DNA from: Cristatella mucedo
Lineage: Eukaryota; Bryozoa; Phylactolaemata; Cristatellidae
Assembly (NCBI GenBank): GCA_009760855.2
Contig: WPIO01000009.1
Location: 3,717,001 to 3,781,000, forward strand
Direction of reading: 5' to 3'
DNA length: 64,000 nt
Position 1 is the stretch's first letter, and the number at the start of each line of letters is the position of its first letter. Below, one piece after another: positions 36,801-47,784 of the stretch. Made by a program: the position numbers and the translations under genes. The notes below the pieces were generated by a model. It ran no database searches. It had not been told where the DNA came from and saw nothing but the letters and a program-made list of their open reading frames with translations.

Positions 36801-39800
36801 GTTCTCCGGGGCACAAACCGATGAGTTTTTTTAGGTTCTTTAGGACTGCTGGGCGCCAATTCCCTCAGTAACATGCCGGAAGCTCGCGGAGTCAATGTCG
36901 ACATGAGTGGGTGAAGTTGTCAAAAAACACGATGCCTCGACAAATTATGGACTGTAGCCAACAAATTGCATGTAACTACATATAGCTCGCCGAATTTGCA
37001 CTGTAGCAGACTCTAGTAAGAGCACGTCCAACGACCTCGTCAACTTCCAGTGACCGCGTGAGACTGAGGAAGACACCGGACACTCAACGTTAGCAACTTG
37101 GCAGTCTAGCCTAGGAGCTGCACTGAACCAGTCAAAATTTTCGAAGTAGCTGGCCGTGAAAGCAGCTATAATGGTATCAGTACGAATTTTCGCACCTACT
37201 GTAGAACCGTGCAGGCTTTATTTCCTAATCCGATGACCGGGGTGGTTCTCGCCGAAGGCGATTGAGCTCTTTTTCAAGGGTGGCTAGGCCGGCGCTTAGA
37301 TCGTTCACAACACTTGTGCACGGCACTTCTGGCGGCTTGAGAGACACCAACGAGTAGCATGCGTGTGAATCGTGGTAAGGCCATAAAACCGTGCCTGCTT
37401 CAAGGTAGCTGCCGGCATTCACTGTGCAGTGTCCCCATGAGATCACGTGACTCGGCTTCATCCACACTTCGCAAGTCTTTTATCGGACGTTTTAAGGTAG
37501 CAAGCTGCCAAATGTTGACACGTCTCACTATAAAGAACTGGAGTTAATCAGAAAAACGACACCGAGTCAATTGTCAGCCTGAGGCGGCATTCGGATTACT
37601 AACAAGTAAGTAGCCCAACCAAAACAGACAACATCAGTGGGGTAATTAATCGGGTGGGGGGCTACGTTCACAAGCGTTGGATTTAGTGTTACAAAGGCTT
37701 GCATATGCTGCTTAGCAGTACCTTGCCTATTGCGCAAGCTCCCAACATCATTAAGTTCCATGCGAAATGTCAACACTTTCTGGTTCCCTGAATAGAACAG
37801 GCTGACCTTATTCAGAGCGTGGACTTTCCACCAGATTATATATACGATATCGTGAGAATGCTAAAAACGTTAGGCTATCGTGCCACCCTTTGAGCCAAGA
37901 AAAACTTGCAGCCACAGCAGCCGGAGACCACCTTGGAATCGTGATATGTAAGCTCCACTTGGAAAAACGAATATTGCCACTTCAGCAGGCAACCCAGTGA
38001 GTGCCACTTATTACCATGCCGTTCGAAATAAATGTTTGCACAAGATTTCTATCCTAGGTGTTGCGAGACCTTTATTTTGCTATTGCCCACTTCGTCTCGA
38101 GTTGCTAACTTGAGTGAACAGACAGAGCGAATTCTTTTGGGTTAAACATCCACAGCTGCCACTTCAAAATTAACGAGCAGGCGTTTGTTTAAATAGCACA
38201 ATGAGCACCTGACCATTGATTAAAGTATTCACATAACCTGCGATATTAATTTTGTTGGTGAAAGTAGCCTTGTCCCAGCCACTCGCTGCAGCATACACTT
38301 CAAAGTGGCTAATTCAGAGGTCAAGCAGCAATCAGTACACATTACTGCAGAAACCAAGCCGAACGCACACGATAGATACAACGAAAATAATCACACGATT
38401 TCCTATTTAAGTATCGAATAGTGCTTTTGACGTAGGGGCATCGGGAAAGTGGTAGTATTAGTTAGATTTAAGAACCAAGTGATAGCAGTGTGTTAAAAAA
38501 TTAAATTCAATATACTGGCACCGATGGTAGGCATTGTTCTGACTCATCATGAGAAGCAATGAACGTTCTGTTCAAGTCCGAGGTGATCAAAGTACGGTGC
38601 TAGTACTTTTGCTTACATACAGTGTAAATCTTATTTCATTCCACAACAATTTCGTCGATTGATATCGTGTCTCAACCGTTTACATTGCCTTTGAATGAGG
38701 GCCCAAACCTGTAGAGGGGGTTGGCAATTATCCGATCTCATTGAGCTACCTTGGCAGACAATAGATTCCATTTTAAGTGAACTTATTCATACATCAATAA
38801 GTACTCTTGTCAATCGCCGAAGGTGAGAACTGCTAGCTAGCTGAAGGGGAAACGACAAGCTAGTGCCAAGCTCACCATTTAAACAAGTATTTGGACGGTC
38901 CTGATCTGTTCGATTACCATCTTTTCCTAAGCCCCCGACTGGAATAAAGCTGGGATGCTGGTTCTGCCTGCTAATTATTGGATGCGCAAGTAAAAACTGC
39001 CATCATACTTGGACAACTTGTGGACAGTATGTCCACAACAAGCAAAAATCTTTCAAACACCTTTAAAAATGGCTGCTTTGGCCAGAACAGAGCGCCGAGA
39101 AACAGCCAGTTCATTAGCTCATATTGGAACCGTGAGGCTGCGTACGAGCCGGAACTGTTTAGAGAACCCATCGAGGATTACTCATTTCGTCAGGAAAAGC
39201 CTACCAGTCATACCCAAGGTCCCGAAGGGTCGAGCTTTGCGAGAGGTAAAATCGGGACACTGTACGAGGCTGGGCTCTCGTGCGGTCATATTGCTGCTAC
39301 ACCATTAATTCCGAAAAGTACAGTTTTGTACAACGTGAAGAAGATTGGTAGCCCTGAAAGTGCTCCACGATTGGACAGCCCCGTGCTAACACTACGGGAG
39401 AAAACATCCTAAAGTTGGAGGTATAAACGGGAAAGTCACAGAAATACCTATAAAATATATCTGGGAATCGAATGTGTTTCTAGTACCTTTCGAAAGACAA
39501 ATATGTTAGAACTGGGATCAGAAGTTCTGACGACTTGCGCATGAAAAGAAAAATTTGTTATGCAAACCACGCCTAACCTGGATGTAAACCGGAAGCAACA
39601 AATCTACAAATACATTTTTTCCGATCTTTGCATCATACGCAACTTGTATCCCAACTTGTCAAACCTTGGTAGATCGCTACAGATGCTTAAAGCTTGTTAA
39701 GGTACATTCTTGTGACTTTTATACAGCTTCCTTTCCAGGGTCAGTTGGTGCCTTGTAACTTCCATAACTCAGCTAATGCTTCACACGTAAGAATTAAATT

Positions 39801-42800
39801 TGAAATGCGAGTTCTGGATTTATAAATTTTGCTGTATATGTCAGTAAACTTCTCGGAGCTTTATTTTCCATAATCGTGGACATAGAGAAACAAATGTATT
39901 AAACCGAGAAAGAAAAATTCCAAACTCGAGTCAAACAAGCAGAGCTGAACTCGTATTTAAAATTTCACTCCGATACGTGAAATATTAGCCGGTTTATAGA
40001 ATTTACAAGGCACCAACTGACCCTGGAAATTAAGCTGCATGAAAGTCAGAAGTATGCACCTCAACAGGCTTCAAGCATGTGTTGCGATTTACCAAGATTC
40101 AACAAGTTGGGATACAAGTCGCGTATGATGCAAAGATTGGTAAATTTTTTATTTGTAGATTGGTTGCTTCTGGTTTACATCCGGGTTAAGCATGGTTTGC
40201 ATAACCAATTTTTCTTTTACGTGGAAGTCGTCAGAACGTCCGATCCCAGTTCTAACATATTTGTCTTTCGAAGGGGGATTGTCGGACATATTTTATAGGT
40301 ATTTTCTTGATTTTCCCCGTTAAAAGACCGTTTTGCTTCGGCTAAAGCTTAGGTTAAAAGTCTGTATGCATCGTCTCAGAAGGACGTCAGCAGAAGCACG
40401 GTCAGAAGGCGATTAGATTGGGCTGGCCTGCATTCTCAAGCTGCAAAAAGAAAACCTGTCGGTAAAGAATACGGTAAGTCGTTTACAATGGGCTAAGGCT
40501 CGAATCGACTGGACTGCTGACGATTGGGGTAAAGTTGTATGGAGTAAATAAAACAAATTCACGCTTTCCAAATTGCAAAAGAAGGCTCTACGTGCGTCGA
40601 CGACCCAACATAATCTACTTATCTAATAGCCTTAAGCCGAAAGAACAAATTCGAAAGGACAGGTTTCGTGGAATGGGGGTGCTTCAGAAAAAATGGCCCC
40701 GCATTGCATACCAGGCATCATGACTTAAGACGTCTCTTTACACCCTTTCACAAAGTAGGACTCCCAAGTGCGATAGTACTTCGTGGACTAGATTATATTT
40801 TCCAGCAGGAAAACTATTCTGAACACACTACTGCCGAAGTTAAGTATTTTTTTTAAACAATTTATCAGAATTCGGTTACCCGGTTGGGACTCTCCAAGTC
40901 ATTCTCCTGACCATAACCCAATTGAGAATTTGCTGGATGAAGTCGAGCTACGATTATGGCAGCTAGCCATCCATATCACGACTCTTAATGTGCTTTTTGT
41001 TTACTTGCAACAAACTCGGAGCAGTATAACGGCCGATGTTTGCAAACGTTTGATCAGCTCCATGTCTGGGCGAGTCCGAAAGGTCGTTGCAAATAAGGAC
41101 GTGCAATATCATATTAGCACAAAATATTAAGTACGATAATTGCAAGAACATGTCGCTTATTCTCATTTCAACCAGTGCGCATACTTTTGGTTACACAAAC
41201 GCTCGATATTTATTCGACATGTCGGTGAGTAGGGGGCCGTCATGGTGGCTGCCCCAGCCGTCAAGATACTCTGGCGTTTGAGTGTATTTATCCCTGCATT
41301 GAGCGCATCCCTTTCTCATAACGACACGTGATCAAGATAGCTTTTTTCTGTTAAGCCTCTAGTGTTAGAGGATTTCTAGAAATTCTTTACTCACTAAAAT
41401 GAGGCGACAGCCGACCAAAAATTCCTGCCGACGATCTTGCCATCTGCACTGACTGTGGTACTATTTAACAAAATCGCCAGCCACCAGTCAAGCCAACCAA
41501 TATAAGTCTGAACAAAAACATTCACGTTCTCAGCTTCCATAAAGTGCCGTGAGGCAAATTCCTCGTAAGCATAGCAATTTTGTGAGAACGCAGCCAGCAG
41601 CACTTTCTTTACCTTTGCATAATCTTCCTTAGCTGCCCCAGGGTAACCTTCGTATAAGGCACATGCCCCACGTGTAAGGAATAGCGGCAGACAATTTTCT
41701 AGGTCATTTACTCGGTGAGTCTTGGCCACTCTCTAAAATCTATTCGGCCATTCAGCAAAGTCTCCACTGCCGTCGAAATGCAAAATGGCATCCGTCAGTT
41801 TTAAGTTCAGGATCATCTCAGGCCGCACGAAATAGCTTATAAGTTGTACCTCCACGCAAATTTCTCAACCTCCACCCAATAACCTTCACATACCACGCCC
41901 ATCACTGTGAGGGAACGTGACTCTGCGAGCACTGGGTGGGGGAGAGGAGATCCTACGATCCTACGAGGGCTCAGACTGCCTAAGCAGCCGCAGGCTCAAG
42001 ACCGGTGGAAGGGCTGACGATGACTCGACAGTCCTGCCCAAATCCAGGCATTGGCTACAGCTTTGGGGACATCAATCTACCACAAACTGCAGCCAGCTGT
42101 CGGGCGGGTTCGGAACGAACAATACAGTACAAAAACAATGCATGCATGGAATATAAGGGCTGCCGAAGGAGTTTGAAGGAGGGAGGGCAAAGATCCCTCG
42201 AAGCCGGAAGTGGTCTAAAGTGTATAGACTGGGCATGGCCGGCATGGTTTTGGAATATACAGTTTTTGTGTTGGAGCCAGCAGGCTTGTTGCTCGGTCGC
42301 ACTACCCAGCCCGACGACAGGTCGTTCGGAGCGCTGCCACAATCACCATCAGCACAGGAACCTGGCTGCATGCAAGAGCGACTAGGAAGCAGCTCAGGCA
42401 GTCCACCGAAGATGCTCGGGCAGACAGCTACTCGAGCAACAGGAACACAAACTACACCTAGATCAACACTTGAGCCACATGTTATTCCTGCACCCCCAAA
42501 ATATATAATACACGAACTTGGCTCTCCTACTCTTACTTTGCCTTGTCATGGAGTTAAAAAACAGAAGCCGACTGCCATCATCCCGACTGAAGCACGTGGG
42601 CCTTTGCTCTCTTCGATGCCACTTTACTGTCTACAGCACAGGCAAGGAGCTTCGTACAATCCAAGCCGGTTGCCAAGTAAGCTTATGTACAGAGACTGAA
42701 AATGGAATGATGACTAGCAAACTGCCATGGCCATGCAAGTTTCAGACCATAGCAACTTCAGACCTTCACCAGGTCGATGACCCAGGCACGACAGCTCTTC

Positions 42801-45800
42801 TGCATTACGTGGGTGTGGGCTGGCTGCCAATAGGAAGTCGGCTTAGGACGACGATTCGCACCTTCTGGGCTGTTCGTCCTGAATAGCCAGGATGTGATGG
42901 TCTCATGTTTAAAGGCGATTTATGGCAGAGTGGCATGACTATGCAGGACCAACGTCAACAGAACAAATAAAGCCGAGTAACCCTGCTGCTCCAGTCGGCA
43001 GAGCACACACAACGACACTACGCCATCGAGTGCTACCCCTATGACATCTGTGCCACCTCCAGCTTGCCTCTCCAGCCTCGTTACTATAAGTAGCCCGAAT
43101 CTCACAGATGCAGCCACCTCGGCTATCAGCAGCTGTCACTAGCAAAGCCATTTAAGCACCGGTTACCCACGTCACAAGCAAGTGCCTAAAGAAAGTGAGA
43201 CTCAATGCCAAAGCTTCAACAGCAGGTGCCCAAACCGTGCTTGGACAACTTCCCAAGTTAGCCCAGCTTCTTAGCTCGCTTTTTCCACTCGCCTTGTCAG
43301 AAGAGATGCTACGTAGTGTGGCAGCCTGCATTGGCCACTACTCTGGATGATCTCCAGCAGAGTGGTTAAATCGATGCCTGAGGACCTGAGTGGCTAGTGA
43401 ACACACAAGTCAGTTTGACCACATTTCCACAACCATGATGAGCTAGCGCTGCAGCCACGTGCGCAGCTGTGGTTTTTGTTTATGTAGACCGCAGTCGGTG
43501 ACAGCGCCTAAATGTTGTTATCTGCCAGTACTAGGCTGGGTGGCACTCCTGGCCACCGGTTAGGCAATCGGAGCGCAGCTAGGCGTTGGCAACGGCGCCA
43601 ACGAATGAGAGCGCAGCGTTCCGGTACCGCAGAGGACAGAAGCGGGCGACGTTTGTGGCGGGCAGTAGTGCTTCTGCCGGCTGTGAGTGTGGAGGAAATA
43701 AACTGGTGGTGTTCCTCGTTGGCTAGCGTGCTGTGCCGCTCGCGACGACAATTTAGACTACAAGCTACTTCGGCCGTAATGGAGAACGTAAAGTTCAGCC
43801 ACATCGTCACTCAATTCGACGGCAGCGGAGACTTTGCGGGCTGGGTTGAAAAGTTTGATCTGGTGGCAGAGATTCGAGGTATTATCGCTGCCGACCGCCA
43901 CAAATTCCTGCCCCTTTTTCTAACCGGCGGAGCGTTCGCCGTGTACCAAAGCATCAATGGACAGGCGAAGAAAGACTATACCATCGTAAAAGAGGCTCTT
44001 CTGGCTGCATTTTCGGCGGATAAATTTAAAGCTTATGAGGAGCTCACGACACGGCGGCTCCAAGCTGGGGAACCAGTGGACGTATACGCATCGATTTTGG
44101 CCCGGCTGGCCGGATTGGTGAGTGCGGCTGCGAAGGATGGCTTGGTAAGATGCGCTTTCGTCACCGGGCTTTCGGAGGACATCCGAAAGCAGCTACGCGC
44201 GGCGTGTGCGCTCGACAAGATGGCGATGTCTGAGGTCGTTGAGAAGGCTCGAGCGCTTATGAGTTGCCAGGAGCCGAGCTACGCGGCCGCTGCTGAGGCA
44301 CTAGGAGCTAGAGGCTCTCGCCCGACTCCACAGAAGCGTTTTTGTTTCTTCTGCAAAAAGGAAGGGCACATAAGTCGCGACTGCCGTTCGTCGCAAAGGC
44401 AGCGAAGGCTGTGTTTTGTTTTCGGCGATGACTCGCACCTAGCAGCAATATGTCCGGAGCGTCGCACCGATGCGCAGCCAAAAAACGAGTAAGGGGAAGC
44501 GCATGTTATAGCGCCGGCGCATTCCCCTGCTTGTCAACTCGACTGCCAACAATAAATGTTCTCAACGGTGGTCGTATTATGAAGGCGCTCCTTGATACTG
44601 GCTGCTCTCGGTCGATTGTGACTGAATCTTCGGTACTGCATGCCACCTCGGCGCAGTCTTATTCGGTTAACGAGCTAGTAATTACGTTCAACGGAGCAGT
44701 CGCTCGTTGCCGGTCGGCGTGTCGCATGACATGCTCTGTGCAGGGCATCGCAATAGAGCTGGACTGCCTCGTATCCGAGATCGTACCGGGATATGATATG
44801 CTACTTGGCATGGATGCTGTGCGACAGCTGGGAGGCGTGGTGATAGGCCCTGAAGGCGGTGTAGTAACCTTCAATGGGCGGGACAGTGTAATCGGGGCAC
44901 TGTCAACCGGCGTCAGTGTTTCCGACAGAGACTTTTCGGCGGTGTACCGTGACGGAAAATGGGTCGTAAAGTGGCATTGGGCCGACGGCGTGACTTCTCC
45001 CACCCTGGTAAACCGCGTCGAGGCTTACCGCGTGCCCACCGACTTGCAGGCCGACTACGACAATGAGATTCAAGAGTGGATCCAACTCGGCTGGCTGAAG
45101 CCTTACGAAGGGGAGTGTGAAGGCCTCGTGCCGCTAATGGCAGTGTTCCAGAGTAAGAAAGACAAAGTGCCCGTCTTAGACTACCGCGAGCTGAACCAAT
45201 ACGTTTCCAGCCACACTGCCAACGGTGACGTTTGCAGCGAGAAACTTCGGGCATGGCGCCGCATGGGAAGTAACGTCAGCATTATCGACCTTCGCAAAGC
45301 GTATTTACAGATTCACGTCGACCCTTCCCTGTGGAGATACCAGGTTGTCGCCTACCAGGGGAGGCGGTACTGCTTTACGTGGCTAGGCTTCGGATTAAAT
45401 GTAGCGCCTAAGATAATGACCGCGGTGTTAAATAATGTGCTTTCTATGGACCCACGGGTTCGCGAAGGCACTGACTCATACGTGGACGATATAATCGCCA
45501 GCAATGACATTGTCGCGAATGAGCGAGTTATCTCTCACCTACGACAGTTCGGGCTCGAAGCTAAGCCCCCCCCCCCCGGAAAAGTTGGTCGGAGGTCGCG
45601 TACTAGGGCTTTGCATAACTGACTATGAAGGAAAGCTTAAGTGGGGAAGAGATAACGATATTGAACCTCTACCTCAGTGCGCGACTCGCAGGCAGCTTTT
45701 CTCGTGGTTTGGACAATTAACGGGCCATTTTCCCGTTGCCGGATGGCTTCGACCAGCCTGCAGCTACGCAAAGAGAGCCACAAAAGACCTGTCTTGGGAT

Positions 45801-47738
45801 GCCGAGGTCACGGAGGACGTCCTTCGGATGGCACAGGAAATCAGCCGACGCGTGATAAAAGAGGATCCAGTCTCCAGAGTGTGGAGTGTGCCGTCATCAC
45901 CCAGCGGACAGGTATGGTGCGACGCAAGCAGCTTAGCGATAGGCGCCTGCTTGCGAATTGGAGGGCAGACAGTCGAGGATGCCTCTTGGCTTAGAAAGCC
46001 AGATGACGTGGCGCATATAAATCTGGCCGAGCTAGAGGCTGTCATAAAGGGCCTAAATTTAGCCCTGGCCCGGGGCCTGCGAGAGATCGAATTGTTTACT
46101 GACTCGGCCACTGTGCACTCGTGGCTTCGGTCGATTGTCGAAGGCGATAAGCCTATCCGTACGAGAGGTCTAGGCGAGGCATTGGCTCGACGGCGGACAG
46201 CAATAGTACGCGACGTAATTAAGGAGTACGACCTTCGGGTGAGAATACAGCTGGTGCGTTCGGCCGACAACAAAGCAGGCCACTTAATGCGAGTACCGCA
46301 GCCGTGGCTTAAGCCAATCTCGATTCTCGCAGCTGCTACCCCAGCGCAAGAAGTAGACCTGCTAGTGTTCCACGATTTGCATCACCTAGGGGTTGACTGT
46401 ACGTTGTACCTGGCCAGACTCTGCTTCCCCGGCATTTCCGTAACGCGGGAGATAGTGGAACGCGTTGTTAAATCGTGCATGCGTTGCCGGTCTGTGGACC
46501 CAGCCCCAGTGTCTTGGAGCCATGGACATTTGGACGTAGATTCCAACTGGCGCCGCCTGGCTATTGATGTTACTTTCTTTAACAGGGTCAAATATCTGAC
46601 ACTTGTCGATAGCGGCCCCAGCAGGTTTGCCATCTGGTGGCGTATACCCGACGAGAGTGAGACCTCGGTGGTCCGACACTTGGATGAAATATTCAGAGAA
46701 AGGGGCCCGCCGTGGCAGCTCTTAATGGACAATTCCGCCACTTTCCGATCGAACGCTGTTCGCCAGCTTTGCGATCGTTGGGGGATACACGCAATATACC
46801 GCTGTGCTTACCTCTCCTCTGGAAACGGTATAGTAGAGCGAAACCACCGAACGATAAACGGAATGGCAGCCCGGAGTGGGCGGGACATAGTGATGATGGT
46901 GTACTGGTACAATCTCTCTGCCACCACTGGATTGGACGCCGGCTCATCGCCTTGCCGTCAGCTTTTCTCGTACGAATGGAAACCTCCGATGGCTCGCGAG
47001 CCTCGCACAGAGAGCTCTGACGGAAATGATTTGATTCAGGGTCAGCGGGTTTTCGTAAAACCCCCGGAGCCCGTTGCACCACTCAGTGGCCTCAGGGGAC
47101 AGTTACTGCCCCGGCGGAAGGAGTTGGCATTAAAATTGATGGAATCCGCCGCCACTTAGCGGACATTAGACCAGTACCGAACGCCAACGAACTCCTTGAC
47201 GAACACTACGATGCCGGCCCTGGTGATACGGCCAGAGCCGACGAGCCCAGCAGACAGCTACAGCCAAGATATGGCCTGAGACCACCGGCACGCTATGAGG
47301 ACTGCGTGCTTACTGTTTAGCCTTCTTGCTGCCAAAAAGTGGAGAATGCGTCGTAGATTGACCTCCAGATCAGGCGGGCATGTGGTTTTTGTTTATGTAG
47401 ACCGCAGTCGGTGACAGCGCCTAAATGTTGTTATCTGCCAGTACTAGGCTGGGTGGCACTCCTGGCCACCGGTTAGGCAATCGGAGCGCAGCTAGGCGTT
47501 GGCAACGGCGCCAACGAATGAGAGCGCAGCGTTCCGGTACCGCAGAGGACAGAAGCGGGCGACGTTTGTGGCGGGCAGTAGTGCTTCTGCCGGCTGTGAG
47601 TGTGGAGGAAATAAACTGGTGGTGTTCCTCGTTGGCTAGCGTGCTGTGCCGCTCGCGACGACAATTTAGACTACAGCAGCCAGCCACCGGACAGGCCACT
47701 GCCTGCTCAGCAACAAGTGCTACAGCTACATGCGAACA

Positions 47739-47784
<46 letters not shown>

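Larger units (their letters stand above)
43468..47675 (+). mobile_element. young Ty3-like LTR retrotransposon, complete
   Basis: The 295-bp LTRs at both ends start TGTGG and end ACA and show no difference by eye. The 5-bp sequence gcagc flanks both ends (43,463-43,467 and 47,676-47,680), a target duplication. Order: gag, protease, reverse transcriptase, RNase H, integrase, which is the Ty3-type order (also that of BEL elements). The clade within Ty3 is not certain. The only serious break is a frame change at a C12 run. Age must be very low. Confidence 0.93.

Noticed and set aside
43512-43778. longer start for Gag
   Set aside because: This part lies in the 5' LTR; the same open stretch occurs in the 3' LTR. 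The ATG at 43,779 is the first after the LTR and begins the family-like region.
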